Below, one piece after another: positions 1 through 9,955 of a DNA stretch of 45,164 bases. The DNA comes from Pseudomonadales bacterium (GTDB lineage Bacteria > Pseudomonadota > Gammaproteobacteria > Pseudomonadales > Pseudohongiellaceae). The translations under genes and the position numbers were made by a program. A model generated the notes under the pieces. That model had not been told where the DNA came from, did not search any database, and saw only the letters and a program-made list of their open reading frames with translations. Every line of letters starts with the position of its first letter. Positions within the stretch are counted from its first letter, which is position 1. Location: the NCBI GenBank assembly GCA_028281635.1, contig JANQJM010000231.1:1-45164 (forward strand). The letters are read 5' to 3'.

Positions 1-94
1 CAGCGCCGAACTCAGGGACTTGTTGAGATGGAATGGCTTATCCAGAAATGATCTAATCTTTCCAGGACAACAAATAGTTATCTCGGCCCCCTGA
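1..94 (+). CDS. C-terminal end of a LysM-domain protein (partial)
   Basis: Reading from base 2, an open frame runs into the window from the left and stops with TGA at 92-94. The 30 visible residues match the second half of a LysM peptidoglycan-binding module: a Leu-rich helix with RWNGL, then IFPGQQIVI as the closing strand, and a stop three residues later. LysM modules bind N-acetylglucosamine chains of peptidoglycan. A C-terminal LysM would fit a lytic transglycosylase such as MltD or another cell-wall enzyme, but nothing catalytic is in view. The stop lies 8 bases before the peptide transporter start, so the two may be co-transcribed. Confidence 0.6.
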   Translation, partial: SAELRDLLRWNGLSRNDLIFPGQQIVISAP

Positions 95-102
95 TATCGA
101 TT

Positions 103-1626
103 ATGACTGACACAACAATAACAAAAGCGAACAACGACGAGTTTTTCGGCCACCCTGCCGGACTTTCAACTCTCTTCTTTACTGAGATGTGGGAACGTAT
201 GAGCTATTACGGAATGCGTGCCCTGCTCGTCCTCTTCATGACGCTGAGCATCCAGGAAGGTGGGCTTGGTATCACTGTAGCATCGGCCACTGCGATCTAT
301 GGCCTCTACACTGGGGCTGTTTATTTCATGGGTCTGCCCGGCGGCTGGATTGCTGATCGACTAATTGGGGGACAACAAGCAGTCTGGTACGGCGGTATTG
401 TCATCATGTGCGGCCATATCCTGTTGGCAATACCAAGCGACAGTACGTTCTTCATTGGATTGATTTTCGTTGTCACTGGTACGGGCTTATTGAAGCCTAA
501 CATCGGCGCGCTGGTTGGACAGCTTTACGCTCCCGAGGACCAACGCCGAGACGCTGGTTATACGCTCTACTACATGGGCATCAATCTTGGATCTTTTATC
601 GGTTATATCGTTTGCGGTTGGTTGCAGGTCAATGCGGGGTATCACTGGGCATTTGGTGCTGCTGCTCTCGGCATGGGTGCAGGATTGATACAGTTTCGAC
701 TGACCCTATACAAACTGGAAGGTGAGGGAGCAGCGCCAACGCAACCTTTGTCACCTTCTGGCCGTCGCAATAGTCAGCTCGCTATTGTTGCATTTGCCGT
801 AGTCATGGGTTTGCTAACGCTGATGATGCTTAGCGGCACTTTAACTATCAATCCCGTTACTCTGGCCCAATATGTCGCACTAACAATTACCGCTGTCTTT
901 CTCGCATACTATGCCGGCATCTACACATTTGCCGATCTCAGTGAGGATGAAAAACGGTCTCTGGGTGCCTTGTTTTTGGTCTGCGTTGCATCGACATTCT
1001 TCTGGGCAGGTTTCGAACAGGCAGGATCTTCACTCAACTTGTTTGGTCGGGATTACACAGACCGCATCATCGGCAGTTTCGAAATTCCCCCTGCCTGGTT
1101 CCAATCTGCAAATTCCGTTTTTATAGTCATCCTCTCGCCGTTTTTCGCCGCCCTGTGGATCAATCTGGCTAGACGTATGATAGATCCATCCTATAGCATT
1201 AAATGTGCCGTTGGTCTAATTATCATGGCCAGCGGATTTATCGTGATGTTTTTTGCAGCCCAGGTTGCCGCATCAGGCTTAGCAGCCGCTCCCTATTGGT
1301 TAATCGCCACCTACTTTTTGCACACAGTTGGTGAACTCTGCTTAAGCCCGACGGCATTAAGCGCTGTCAGCAAGCTATCTCCCCGGCGCTTTGCAGGACA
1401 GATGATGGGAGTTTACACACTGACCTATTCAATCGGTAATGTAGTGGCTGGACTGGTTGCCGGTAATTTTGACCCGGAAAACATTCAGCAAATGCCAAAT
1501 CTGTATTTGCAGATCAGCCTGTTCACCATTGCAATTGGTGTCACGATTGCACTGTTTGCTTTGAAGACCCGTAACTGGGAATCTCTCATTAAGCAAGATT
1601 CGCCGACCGCTACAGCCGCTGCTTAA
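103..1626 (+). CDS. POT/PTR family proton-dependent peptide transporter
   Basis: An inner-membrane symporter of the major facilitator superfamily that takes up di- and tripeptides with protons. The 507 residues match the usual family length and contain about 12-14 hydrophobic segments. The POT signature ExxER is present at E28, E31 and R32 in the first helix, and the second PTR2 signature region (ending in GTGLLKPNIG) follows around residues 125-135. The C-terminal half has the typical FFWAGFEQAGSSLNLF segment. The start ATG is directly behind the LysM gene stop. Peptide family assignment is secure; the exact substrate range (Dtp subtype) cannot be read from sequence. Confidence 0.93.
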   Translation: MTDTTITKANNDEFFGHPAGLSTLFFTEMWERMSYYGMRALLVLFMTLSIQEGGLGITVASATAIYGLYTGAVYFMGLPGGWIADRLIGGQQAVWYGGIVIMCGHILLAIPSDSTFFIGLIFVVTGTGLLKPNIGALVGQLYAPEDQRRDAGYTLYYMGINLGSFIGYIVCGWLQVNAGYHWAFGAAALGMGAGLIQFRLTLYKLEGEGAAPTQPLSPSGRRNSQLAIVAFAVVMGLLTLMMLSGTLTINPVTLAQYVALTITAVFLAYYAGIYTFADLSEDEKRSLGALFLVCVASTFFWAGFEQAGSSLNLFGRDYTDRIIGSFEIPPAWFQSANSVFIVILSPFFAALWINLARRMIDPSYSIKCAVGLIIMASGFIVMFFAAQVAASGLAAAPYWLIATYFLHTVGELCLSPTALSAVSKLSPRRFAGQMMGVYTLTYSIGNVVAGLVAGNFDPENIQQMPNLYLQISLFTIAIGVTIALFALKTRNWESLIKQDSPTATAAA

Positions 1627-1686
1627 CTTTCCAGATTCATTATCTCTACGCACAAACACAGGGAATAGACACAAGGAATAAATGTT

Positions 1687-2478
1687 ATGGGTTTTCTTGC
1701 CGGAAAAAGAATTCTAATTCTTGGCGTCGCCAGCAAGCTTTCGATTGCGTCAGGTATCGCAGCAGCCATGCATCGTGAAGGTGCCGAACTTGCTTTCACT
1801 TATCAAAACGAAAAACTGAAAGATCGGGTGATCAAATTTGCCGACGGCTGGGGATCTGAACTTGTGTATCCCTGTGATGTAACGGAAGACCAGCAGATCT
1901 CAGATTTGTTTTCTGGTCTGGCTGAGTCATGGGACGGTATCGATGGCATTGTGCACTGCCTTGCTTATGCACCAGCCCATGAACTGCACGGTAACTACGT
2001 AGATATCACTACTCGTGAGGGCTTTCTTACCGCGCATGAAATTAGTTCCTATAGTTTTGTTGCCCTGGCGCAGGCAGGCAAGGAACTCATGGCAGGCAGA
2101 AACGGTTCGCTGTTAACGCTCAGCTATCTGGGGGCTATGCGCAGTTTGCCTAACTACAACGTGATGGGCTTGGCCAAGGCCAGTCTGGAAGCCAACGTAC
2201 GGTACATGGCCGCTAGCCTTGGGCCAGACGGGACGCGTGTGAACGCGATATCGGCGGGACCAATCAAGACCCTGGCTGCCGCTGGTATCAAGAGCTTCCG
2301 CAAGATGCTGGAATACAACGCCGGTCAGACTCCACTACGCAGAAACGTTACCATCGAGGAAGTGGGTAACGCTGCAGCATTCCTCTGCTCTGACCTTGCG
2401 TCGGGAATTTCTGGGGAGATTCTTTATGTTGACGGCGGCTTCAATACTACCGCCATGGGATCACTGGAGCAGACCTAA
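1687..2478 (+). CDS. fabI: Enoyl-[acyl-carrier-protein] reductase (NADH)
   Basis: Catalyses the last reduction of each fatty-acid elongation round, trans-2-enoyl-ACP to acyl-ACP, in the cytoplasm. The 263-residue protein is a short-chain dehydrogenase with the FabI-type nucleotide-binding start (residues 8-22, [15 protein letters not shown]). The catalytic set Y147, Y157 and K164 is intact, with [17 protein letters not shown] around the latter two. [10 protein letters not shown] and the C-terminal [10 protein letters not shown] are also FabI-typical. A good ribosome site (AAGGAA) lies 8-10 bases before the ATG at 1687. It converges on ppiD with a 4-base gap. FabI is the triclosan-sensitive isoform. 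Confidence 0.96.
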   Translation: MGFLAGKRILILGVASKLSIASGIAAAMHREGAELAFTYQNEKLKDRVIKFADGWGSELVYPCDVTEDQQISDLFSGLAESWDGIDGIVHCLAYAPAHELHGNYVDITTREGFLTAHEISSYSFVALAQAGKELMAGRNGSLLTLSYLGAMRSLPNYNVMGLAKASLEANVRYMAASLGPDGTRVNAISAGPIKTLAAAGIKSFRKMLEYNAGQTPLRRNVTIEEVGNAAAFLCSDLASGISGEILYVDGGFNTTAMGSLEQT

Positions 2479-2482
2479 ACGC

Positions 2483-4372
2483 TTAGAACGTGGGTTCGTC
2501 CAACAGCGGCGCGTTAATGTCTGAGTTTTCGCGGAGATTCACAATGTAGGAAGTGAAATCACTGCCACCCAGATCTGTTTTCAGTGAACTAACCATGCTC
2601 TCCCTGTCACTTTCTTCGATTGCATCTAATTGACCGGGATTGACACTCTGTAGTTCGATCAATACGAAGGTATCGTTATTCAAGGTAAGACTGGAATAAA
2701 TGGGATCTCCCTCTTCAGGACTTGCAAGCGAGAAAACATAGTCCACGATTTCGCGATTGACGTTGAAAGCATTGCGACTAGTCGTCGGAGCTGCCAGCCA
2801 GGAAAGTTCGTTCTCTTCCAACAAGCTATCAAGACCTTCACCCGACTCTGCCGCGATGAGTAACTCTTCGCCCAACTCTTGTACCGCTTGTCTTTCAAGC
2901 TCGGTTCGAAGAATTACGGCGATTTCCGGCTCTACTTCTTCGATCGGAAGCACCGTTGCCTCATTAAACTGCAGGACTCGCAATACTATAGCTTCACCCG
3001 TTGGCAACTCGATCACATCACTGTTATTGCCTTCCAGTAGTACTTCATCAGAGAAAGCTGCAGCGACCAATGACGTATCGCCAAACAGTCCACTACCACC
3101 TTGCCGACCGAATGCTTGGCTCTCCTGAATAGTAAGACCGAGTTCTTCAGAAATGCTCTGTAGATCGCCGGACTCAAAGGCAAGATTGGAGAGGTCCTCC
3201 AGGCGTTCTGAATAAATCAGATCGACTTCTGCACTCTTCAATTCTCTTTCAATTCGTTCAGCTTCTTCTTCGAAGCTGTCGAATACCCGAGCAGCATCTT
3301 CAGTCAGTTTGATGAGATGTACACCGAACTCAGATACCACAGGATCAGACACTTCATTCAGAGCCAAAATCTCAAGAGCAGCTTCTACAGATTCTGGAAA
3401 AGCAGTGCCATCGGTGTAGCCAATATCACCACCTTCCTCCGCGGACACAGTGTCGATGGAAAACTCCAGAGCCATTTCCCCAAAGTCCTCGCCATTGTCT
3501 ATGCGTTGCTTCACCTCAGATGCTGCGGCTACTACATCACCTTCTGTCTGCCCTGAACCAATTTCGAACAGTATGTGAGCTGCACGTTTTTCAGAAGAAC
3601 CTTCGAATTCATCCCTTTCAGCCTCGTATTGGGCCAGCAACTCTGATTCATCTACTTCAATTTCGTCGGCGATAGCATCCTGATCCAGGTTGACATATTG
3701 CACTACCACCGTTTCTTCTTGAGTGAACTCGTCCGGGTTGGCGTTGTAGTAATTTTCGATTTCCTCGTCACTGACCGGAGTACCCAATGTCCTAGTGCCA
3801 AGTGTCACAGATACATAATTAAAATCGCGAGTCTGTTGAGTCAACGCAGCCACAGTTTCCAATTCAGATTCAGTGATGAAAGCCGAACTGGTAAATGCGT
3901 TCGCTACCTGTCCCATGAGCATAGTCTGACTCAGAGCATCTCTATAGAGCGGAGCGTTGTAGCCCTGACTGGCCATGGTTCGAATAGCCAAATCAGGATT
4001 GAAGACTCCATTAATCTGAAAGCTTGGGTTATCGATAATTGAGCGATCAATACGATCAGACGAAACCAGCATGCCCGCACGAGCAGCAGATTGCTTCAAC
4101 ATCGTTTCTTCAATCAATTGATTAAGTGCAATCTGTTCCAGCAGAGATTGATCCAGCTCGGCTCCGCCACCAATTGAAGTAAGCAGCGACTGAGTACTGA
4201 ATTGCAGTTGCGCTTCGGTGATCTCCTCACCATTTACTTCAGCCACGGGTGGAGAGCTGATGAATCCTCCAATGATCGATTCCACGCCAAACAAGGCGAA
4301 TACGGCAACGATGAGGCCAATAATGACCTTCGCGATGACCCCCTGGGAATTGTCTCTGATGTCCTGCAGCAT
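2483..4372 (-). CDS. ppiD: PpiD-like periplasmic folding factor, SurA-N/parvulin peptidyl-prolyl isomerase
   Basis: A 629-residue inner-membrane anchored chaperone that helps newly exported proteins near the Sec translocon. The N-terminus has the family pattern: MLQDIRDNSQG, then one membrane helix at about residues 13-34, with the rest in the periplasm. A SurA_N-like helical region follows. A single parvulin (PPIC) domain spans about residues 260-355, with AAHILFEI at its start and FGVHLIKL at its end. A long acidic C-terminal region completes it. It is the last gene of the tig-to-ppiD block. A TATAAT lies about 45 bases upstream. PpiD parvulin domains are often catalytically weak, so the chaperone role is the safer statement. 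Confidence 0.92.
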   Translation of the reverse strand: MLQDIRDNSQGVIAKVIIGLIVAVFALFGVESIIGGFISSPPVAEVNGEEITEAQLQFSTQSLLTSIGGGAELDQSLLEQIALNQLIEETMLKQSAARAGMLVSSDRIDRSIIDNPSFQINGVFNPDLAIRTMASQGYNAPLYRDALSQTMLMGQVANAFTSSAFITESELETVAALTQQTRDFNYVSVTLGTRTLGTPVSDEEIENYYNANPDEFTQEETVVVQYVNLDQDAIADEIEVDESELLAQYEAERDEFEGSSEKRAAHILFEIGSGQTEGDVVAAASEVKQRIDNGEDFGEMALEFSIDTVSAEEGGDIGYTDGTAFPESVEAALEILALNEVSDPVVSEFGVHLIKLTEDAARVFDSFEEEAERIERELKSAEVDLIYSERLEDLSNLAFESGDLQSISEELGLTIQESQAFGRQGGSGLFGDTSLVAAAFSDEVLLEGNNSDVIELPTGEAIVLRVLQFNEATVLPIEEVEPEIAVILRTELERQAVQELGEELLIAAESGEGLDSLLEENELSWLAAPTTSRNAFNVNREIVDYVFSLASPEEGDPIYSSLTLNNDTFVLIELQSVNPGQLDAIEESDRESMVSSLKTDLGGSDFTSYIVNLRENSDINAPLLDEPTF

Positions 4373-4414
4373 AGTTTTCTGGCTAAATCTCTACTGATTT
4401 TGAAACGGGGGCTG

Positions 4415-4420
4415 ATTATA
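4415..4420 (-). promoter_or_regulatory. Candidate -10 box for ppiD
   Basis: Read on the - strand this is a perfect TATAAT, with TG immediately in front, about 43 bases upstream of the ppiD start. The -35 region is poor (CTGAGT at 16-base spacing), so the promoter may rely on the near-extended -10. ppiD would then have its own promoter beyond the hupB terminator. Confidence 0.45.
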
Positions 4421-4572
4421 CATGGTTATAGGAAAAACTCAGTATCTCCTGCCTCGATGTGAGACCGAGGCGACCTCAGGCAACCCCCATATTATGGGCA
4501 CTACAGCCATATAGCCCACCCGGTTCGTTTACCAATTGCCGATCATTTCTCTGAAAGCCACCCTAGCAAAGA

Positions 4573-4601
4573 AAAAGGGCGCATCAGAGATGCGCCCTTT
4601 T
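4573..4601 (-). terminator. Rho-independent terminator of hupB
   Basis: A perfect 9-bp GC-rich stem, GGGCGCATC with GATGCGCCC, closes on a 3-base loop. It is flanked by A-runs on one side and T-runs on the other. On the - strand it ends in CCCTTTTTCTTT and sits 84 bases after the hupB stop. The flanking A/T runs would let it work weakly in the other direction, but no + strand gene needs it. Confidence 0.85.
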
Positions 4602-4684
4602 CAAAGCGGTGTTGAGGCAACAACTGTACCCCGTTACTTTGTCGCTTGCTGAATCCCTATTAAAGGACCGAGCTAGCACACAAG

Positions 4685-4960
4685 CTAAGTATTAACTGAA
4701 TCTTTCAGTGCTTTACCAGCTTTGAAGCTAGGAACCCTTGCAGCCTTAATTTCGATTGGCGCACCAGTCTGAGGATTACGTCCAGTTCGAGCGGCTCTGT
4801 TCTTGGTTGCAAATGTACCAAATCCTACCAGCACTACCGGATCATCTTTTTTCAGCGAATCAGTGATCGCGTCGAGCATCGCATCGATAGCTCTTCCGGC
4901 AGCAGCTTTAGGAAGGTCTGCACTTGCAGCAACAGCATCTATTAATTCTGATTTATTCAC
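4685..4960 (-). CDS. hupB: DNA-binding protein HU, beta-type
   Basis: A 91-residue histone-like protein that forms dimers and bends and compacts DNA. It begins [12 protein letters not shown] and carries the DNABII signature [18 protein letters not shown] around residues 46-64, then the beta-arm and [11 protein letters not shown] at the end. The Pro of RNPQTG at the tip of the DNA-intercalating arm is present. Its position directly after lon supports the HupB (HU-beta) assignment. It has its own candidate promoter about 220 bases upstream and a strong terminator downstream. Confidence 0.96.
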   Translation of the reverse strand: MNKSELIDAVAASADLPKAAAGRAIDAMLDAITDSLKKDDPVVLVGFGTFATKNRAARTGRNPQTGAPIEIKAARVPSFKAGKALKDSVNT

Positions 4961-5159
4961 GTTATCCCCTTTTCAGTTTGACGATAAATTTGAGTTGTTT
5001 TTATTTAACTTTTCCAATGGCTGATAAAATTTTCCTGACTCTTGTCACGGTTGCGACAAATCGCTTACGCGATAACTTGTTCAAAATTTCATCAATAGAC
5101 TGTTAAAAAGACTCTCGAAATGTCACTAATTGGTTTATGCCTAATCCTCTGAAAGCACC

Positions 5160-5178
5160 GTCACACCTGCGATGTGAC
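5160..5178. promoter_or_regulatory. Inverted repeat at the hupB transcription start
   Basis: GTCACACCTGCGATGTGAC is a 6-bp inverted repeat with a 7-base centre. It begins 7 bases beyond the hupB -10 box, so it would lie at the first bases of the transcript. It could act as a 5' stem-loop of the leader or as an operator. The half sites face outward (TCACA..TGTGA), opposite to a CRP site. Confidence 0.4.
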
Positions 5179-5184
5179 CAAATC

Positions 5185-5214
5185 TTTATACCAATAGCCT
5201 GAAAGCTGTGTCAA
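5185..5214 (-). promoter_or_regulatory. Sigma-70 type promoter for hupB
   Basis: On the - strand, TTGACA (5209-5214) is followed after 18 bases by TATAAA (5185-5190). This is a strong match to the housekeeping consensus. It lies just after the lon stop and about 220 bases before the hupB start, giving hupB a long untranslated leader that is independent of lon transcription. Confidence 0.65.
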
Positions 5215-5229
5215 CCGAAACACCAGCAA

Positions 5230-7659
5230 CTAATGAGTATTTATGTGCTTTTCATCACTACTTGGGTCTTTATCTTCCTTGCTTGCTTCACTCTCCTGTT
5301 TAGTTTTTTCATCATCGCTAGTTGGAGTCGGTTGATATTGCAAAGCATGTTCCAAAACTTCATCGATCCAGCGCACAGGAACAATTTCCAAATCCGCTTT
5401 AATGTTGTCCGGAATTTCTGTCAGGTCTCTCTCGTTATCGGCAGGAATCACGACTGTTTTAATGTTTCCTCGATGAGCTGCCAATAATTTCTCCTTAAGA
5501 CCACCAATTCGGAGAACCTGACCCCGCAGAGTAATCTCACCTGTCATCGCAACATTTGCTTTAACTGGAATATTGGTGAGAACAGAAACTAATGCCGTGC
5601 ACATGCCTACGCCGGCACTGGGGCCGTCTTTTGGTGTCGCACCTTCCGGAACGTGAATGTGAAGGTCGAACTTCTCATGAAAATTTGCATCGAGGCCAAG
5701 CGCTCGCGCCCTGCTTCTCACCACGGTAAATGCAGCCTGAATAGACTCTTGCATCACATCACCAAGGGAGCCGGTCTTGATGGTCTTTCCCTTGCCTTCC
5801 ACGGCAATTGCCTCAATGGTCAATAATTCACCACCCACGGAAGTCCAGGCCAGACCATTGACCTGGCCAATCTTGTTTTCCTCTTCGGCCTTTCCGAAAT
5901 CATATTTTCTGACGCCGGAATACTTCTCCAGAGCCTCGCCGTCCAGGGTGATTTCATCTGACTCTTTGTTAAGGGAATTTTCCTTAACCACCTTGCGGCA
6001 AATCTTGGCGATTTCCCGTTCCAGTCCGCGCACACCCGCTTCCCGAGTGTAATAGCGAATCAAATCACGAATCGGTTCTTCGCCGATGTCCAGCTCTTCT
6101 TCGCCTAAGCCATTATTCTTCTTCTGTTTCGGAACAAGATAACGCTCTGCGATGTTGACCTTCTCATCTTCGGTATAGCCGGGAATCCTGATGACTTCCA
6201 TTCTATCCAGCAGTGGTTCTGGAATATTCATACTATTGGAAGTACAAACAAACATGACTTCCGACAGGTCATAGTCGACTTCGAGATAGTGATCATTGAA
6301 GCTGTGGTTTTGTTCGGGATCCAGGACTTCAAGCAGGGCTGATGCCGGATCGCCTCGATTATCCATTCCCATCTTGTCAATTTCGTCTAACAGGAACAGC
6401 GGATTGCGCACACCTACTTTGGATAGTTTTTGCAGCAGTTTGCCAGGCAACGAACCGATGTAGGTACGGCGATGACCTCGTATTTCCGCTTCATCCCGGA
6501 CCCCACCTAATGCCATACGCACAAACTTACGATTGGTAGCACGGGCAATGGATTCGCCTAATGATGTTTTACCAACTCCAGGCGGGCCTACCAAACACAG
6601 GATCGGTCCTTTCAATTTCTTTACGCGCTTCTGTACTGCCAAGTATTCCAGAATTCGTTCTTTAACTTCTTTCAGGCCATAGTGATCGTTTTCCAAAATA
6701 TCTTCGGCTTTACTCAAATCGAGACGCACTTTACTGCGCTTTTTCCATGGAATATTGATCATCCAGTCCAAATACGTACGTACGACTGAAGCCTCTGATG
6801 ACATCGGCGACATCATTTTCAGCTTGTTGAGTTCTGACATGGCCTTTTCTTTCGCATCTTTAGGCATGCCGGCATCGTCGATACGCTGTTTGAGTTCCTC
6901 TGCTTCGTTCGGAACATCTTCCAGCTCACCCATTTCTTTTTGAATGGCTTTCATCTGCTCATTCAGATAGTACTCACGCTGACTTTTTTCCATCTGTTTT
7001 TTGACGCGACCGCGAATGCGTTTTTCTACCTGGAACAGATCAATCTCAGATTCGATCAAGGCCATCAAATGCTCGATGCGAGCCTGCAGTCCCGCCAGCT
7101 CCAGGAGGTTTTGTTTCTCCTGCAGTTGCAGCGACATATGGGAAGCGATGGTATCCACCAGCCGCCCTGGCTCGTCGATACTGGAGATTGAAGTCATCAC
7201 TTCAGGCGGAATTTTCTTGCTCAGCTGCACATATTGATCGAATTGCGACAGCAAAGAACGAATCAACAAGGCTGATTCCTTCTCTGGCACCTCCTCAGGG
7301 GTCAATACCAGGGTCTCAGCTTTGAAATGATCCGATTCGAATGTCACCTCTTTAATCTTGGCCCTATCCAGCCCTTCAACCAGCACTTTGACCGTGCCAT
7401 CTGGCAATCGAATCAATTGCAGGATCGTGGCTACCGTACCAATGGAGAACAGATCATCTACGCCTGGCTCGTCTTCAGAAGCATTCTTCTGTGCAACCAA
7501 CAGCACTTGCTTATCGCTGGCCATGGCGATTTCGAGGGCTTTAATGGACTTCGGGCGGCCGACGAAAAGCGGCTGCACAATTTGCGGATAAACGACTACA
7601 TCCCGCAGTGGCAGAAGCGGAAAGCTTAAACTGCTGGAAACGTCGGTGGGTAAACTCAT
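5230..7659 (-). CDS. lon: ATP-dependent protease La (Lon)
   Basis: Cytoplasmic AAA+ serine protease that degrades misfolded and regulatory proteins. The 809 residues carry, in order, the LAN substrate-binding domain (about 10-205), a coiled-coil linker, the AAA+ module with Walker A GPPGVGKT near residue 357 and Walker B LFLLDEIDK, and the protease domain. The Ser-Lys dyad is visible: S682 in PKDGPSAGVGM and the Lys in GGLKEKLLAAHRG near 725. The tail of about 30 residues is Glu/Lys/Ser-rich and probably disordered. It lies 111 bases after clpX, with a candidate heat-shock promoter in that gap. Confidence 0.97.
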   Translation of the reverse strand: MSLPTDVSSSLSFPLLPLRDVVVYPQIVQPLFVGRPKSIKALEIAMASDKQVLLVAQKNASEDEPGVDDLFSIGTVATILQLIRLPDGTVKVLVEGLDRAKIKEVTFESDHFKAETLVLTPEEVPEKESALLIRSLLSQFDQYVQLSKKIPPEVMTSISSIDEPGRLVDTIASHMSLQLQEKQNLLELAGLQARIEHLMALIESEIDLFQVEKRIRGRVKKQMEKSQREYYLNEQMKAIQKEMGELEDVPNEAEELKQRIDDAGMPKDAKEKAMSELNKLKMMSPMSSEASVVRTYLDWMINIPWKKRSKVRLDLSKAEDILENDHYGLKEVKERILEYLAVQKRVKKLKGPILCLVGPPGVGKTSLGESIARATNRKFVRMALGGVRDEAEIRGHRRTYIGSLPGKLLQKLSKVGVRNPLFLLDEIDKMGMDNRGDPASALLEVLDPEQNHSFNDHYLEVDYDLSEVMFVCTSNSMNIPEPLLDRMEVIRIPGYTEDEKVNIAERYLVPKQKKNNGLGEEELDIGEEPIRDLIRYYTREAGVRGLEREIAKICRKVVKENSLNKESDEITLDGEALEKYSGVRKYDFGKAEEENKIGQVNGLAWTSVGGELLTIEAIAVEGKGKTIKTGSLGDVMQESIQAAFTVVRSRARALGLDANFHEKFDLHIHVPEGATPKDGPSAGVGMCTALVSVLTNIPVKANVAMTGEITLRGQVLRIGGLKEKLLAAHRGNIKTVVIPADNERDLTEIPDNIKADLEIVPVRWIDEVLEHALQYQPTPTSDDEKTKQESEASKEDKDPSSDEKHINTH

Positions 7660-7727
7660 ACAGGACTCACTATTGCCTAGTTTGCAGGTTGTGGCAGGGC
7701 GTTGTTCGCTAAAAACAACTTACCTGT

Positions 7728-7755
7728 AAATGGTGCCAGACCCCGAAAAATCAAG
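7728..7755 (-). promoter_or_regulatory. Candidate sigma-32 heat-shock promoter for lon
   Basis: On the - strand CTTGATT (7749-7755) is followed after 13 bases by CACCATTT (7728-7735). The sigma-32 consensus is CTTGAA, 13-17 bases, CCCCATnT. The -10 element matches in 7 of 8 positions and the -35 in its CTTGA core. It is about 70 bases upstream of lon, which is heat-inducible in many Gammaproteobacteria. Confidence 0.5.
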
Positions 7756-7770
7756 GTCTGCCGCTGTGAA

Positions 7771-9057
7771 CTACTCATCCACTGCGGATTTACTGGACTG
7801 CTCCAAATTTTCGTACATCAGCAATGGCTCGGATTCACCTTGAATAACAGCCGCGTCAATAATGACTTTACTGACTTTTTCCATGGACGGAATTTTATAC
7901 ATGGTGTCCAACAACACAGCCTCCATGATGGAGCGTAGTCCTCTGGCACCAGTTTTGCGCTCTTGCGCTTTGCGAGCGATTGCGCGGAGGGCATCATCGC
8001 GGAATTGAATTTCAACCTCTTCCATTTCGAAGAGCTTGGCGTATTGCTTGGTGAGAGAATTCTTTGGTTCGCGAATAATTCGGACTAACGCGTCGAGGTC
8101 TAACTCATCAAGCGTGGCTATCATGGGCAGACGACCCACGAATTCAGGAATGAGTCCATATTTCACCAGATCTTCTGGTTCGACTTCGCGCAGAGTCTCC
8201 CCCACTTTGTCTTCCAGTTCCTGGCTTCTCACCTCGGCGGTGAATCCGATACCACTCTTTTCTGAACGATCGCGGATTATCTTGTCGAGTCCTGCAAAGG
8301 CTCCTCCACAGATAAACAGAATATTGGAAGTATCAACCTGCAGAAACTCTTGCTGGGGATGCTTGCGTCCGCCTTGAGGGGGTACGGAAGCTACCGTGCC
8401 CTCAATCAGCTTTAACAGTGCCTGCTGCACCCCTTCACCCGATACATCGCGGGTAATAGATGGGTTGTCAGACTTTCGGGATATCTTGTCAATTTCGTCG
8501 ATATAGACGATGCCAATCTGAGCTTTCTCAACATCGTAATCGCACTTCTGCAGCAACTTCTGGATGATGTTCTCTACATCTTCACCTACGTAGCCGGCCT
8601 CAGTGAGAGTAGTTGCATCGGCAATAGTAAATGGCACATCCAACAAGCGTGCCAGTGTTTCAGCGAGCAGAGTCTTACCCGTACCAGTGGGTCCGACCAT
8701 CAATATATTGCTCTTGCTCAGTTCTACATCAGAACCACCTTTGTCGTAGTTCAGACGTTTGTAATGGTTGTAAACCGCAACCGAAAGTACTTTCTTGGCG
8801 CTTTCCTGGCCAATGACGTACTCATCGAGGGTATTTTTAATCTCTTCGGGAATCGGCAGTTTGCGTGTAGTGGAATCGGACTCCTTTTCCTGAATTTCCT
8901 CACGAATGATGTCATTGCAGAGATCGACACACTCGTCGCACACGAATACGGAAGGTCCGGCAATCAGTTTTCTGACTTCATGCTGGCTTTTTCCACAGAA
9001 TGAGCAATACAACAATTTTCCATTGTCATCGCCCTTATTGTATCGATCGTCAGACAT
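7771..9057 (-). CDS. clpX: ATP-dependent Clp protease ATP-binding subunit ClpX
   Basis: AAA+ unfoldase that selects substrates and threads them into ClpP. The 428 residues start with the ClpX zinc-binding domain, with C18, C21, C40 and C43 as ligands. Walker A GPTGTGKT lies near residue 122, and Walker [10 protein letters not shown] follows. The ClpP-contact loop motif IGF is present in [10 protein letters not shown]. The C-terminal small AAA domain has [20 protein letters not shown]. Length and motifs are normal. It lies 156 bases after clpP and 111 before lon. Confidence 0.97.
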   Translation of the reverse strand: MSDDRYNKGDDNGKLLYCSFCGKSQHEVRKLIAGPSVFVCDECVDLCNDIIREEIQEKESDSTTRKLPIPEEIKNTLDEYVIGQESAKKVLSVAVYNHYKRLNYDKGGSDVELSKSNILMVGPTGTGKTLLAETLARLLDVPFTIADATTLTEAGYVGEDVENIIQKLLQKCDYDVEKAQIGIVYIDEIDKISRKSDNPSITRDVSGEGVQQALLKLIEGTVASVPPQGGRKHPQQEFLQVDTSNILFICGGAFAGLDKIIRDRSEKSGIGFTAEVRSQELEDKVGETLREVEPEDLVKYGLIPEFVGRLPMIATLDELDLDALVRIIREPKNSLTKQYAKLFEMEEVEIQFRDDALRAIARKAQERKTGARGLRSIMEAVLLDTMYKIPSMEKVSKVIIDAAVIQGESEPLLMYENLEQSSKSAVDE

Positions 9058-9213
9058 ACAGCTCTATCTATCTGATTTGCTTAAAATTCTTTAACTTTCG
9101 CTCAAACTGCCAGGAAGCCTGTAGCGGGCTCTGCAAGTATTGCCTCAAAGCAGCCACTTACCTCGGTTTAAAATGAAGGCAATGTGCGCCGAATGCAAGT
9201 GAATACTGCGTAT

Positions 9214-9861
9214 TTACTCAGATTCAGGGCCGTTGCTCACCTTAGTATTATCTACTCTTCGCTGGATTACTTTATCCACCAAACCATATTCTTGCGCCTC
9301 TTCAGCGCCCATGAAGTTATCGCGTTCCGTATCTCGAGCGATTGTCTCCACGCTTTGTCCAGTATGTTCTGCAAGTAATACATTCAGTTTTTGACGTATC
9401 TTTATGATTTCATTGGCCTGAATTTCAATATCAGATGCCTGGCCCTGGGCCCCGCCACTGGGTTGATGAATCATCATACGTGAATGGGGGAGCGCCAGGC
9501 GCTTACCCCTGGTTCCACCTGCCAAAAGCATGGCCCCCATGCTGGCAGCCTGGCCAATGCACATCGTACTCACGTCGGGTTGAATAAACTGCATGGTGTC
9601 ATAGATAGACAGCCCTGCTGTAACTGAACCACCAGGCGAGTTGATGTACAAATGAATGTCTTTATCCGGGTTTTCTGACTCCAGAAATAGCATCTGGGCC
9701 ACAATCAGGTTAGCCATATGGTCTTCAACCGGCCCCGTCATAAAAATAACCCTGTCTTTGAGCAAGCGAGAGTAAATGTCGTATGAACGCTCTCCACGGG
9801 CTGTCTGTTCGACGACGACCGGCACCAGCGCTGCGCTGGGAGCTTCAAAACTACTTGGCAT
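9214..9861 (-). CDS. clpP: ATP-dependent Clp protease proteolytic subunit ClpP
   Basis: Serine peptidase that forms the double-heptamer barrel used by ClpX. The 215 residues contain the catalytic triad S107 (GQAASMGA), H132 (MMIHQPSGG) and D181 (RDTERDNFM). The N-terminal region, [20 protein letters not shown], contains the usual processing point before the mature loop. It lies 94 bases after tig and precedes clpX. Confidence 0.97.
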   Translation of the reverse strand: MPSSFEAPSAALVPVVVEQTARGERSYDIYSRLLKDRVIFMTGPVEDHMANLIVAQMLFLESENPDKDIHLYINSPGGSVTAGLSIYDTMQFIQPDVSTMCIGQAASMGAMLLAGGTRGKRLALPHSRMMIHQPSGGAQGQASDIEIQANEIIKIRQKLNVLLAEHTGQSVETIARDTERDNFMGAEEAQEYGLVDKVIQRRVDNTKVSNGPESE

Positions 9862-9955
9862 AATGACTTTCCTGATTCAATTGCGATTTCGCTAAATCCT
9901 TCGAGCCGCAATCTGTTACCTAGGATATACGACTGATTGGGGGTTTTTGATTAGC

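Larger units (their letters stand above)
4373..4684. other. Intergenic region between ppiD and hupB
   Basis: These 312 bases hold the hupB terminator at 4573-4601 and a candidate ppiD promoter at 4415-4420. I see no coding signal. Confidence 0.6.

Noticed and set aside
5160..5178. CRP-like site near hupB
   Set aside because: The half sites are in the reverse arrangement (TCACA..TGTGA), so it is not a CRP box.
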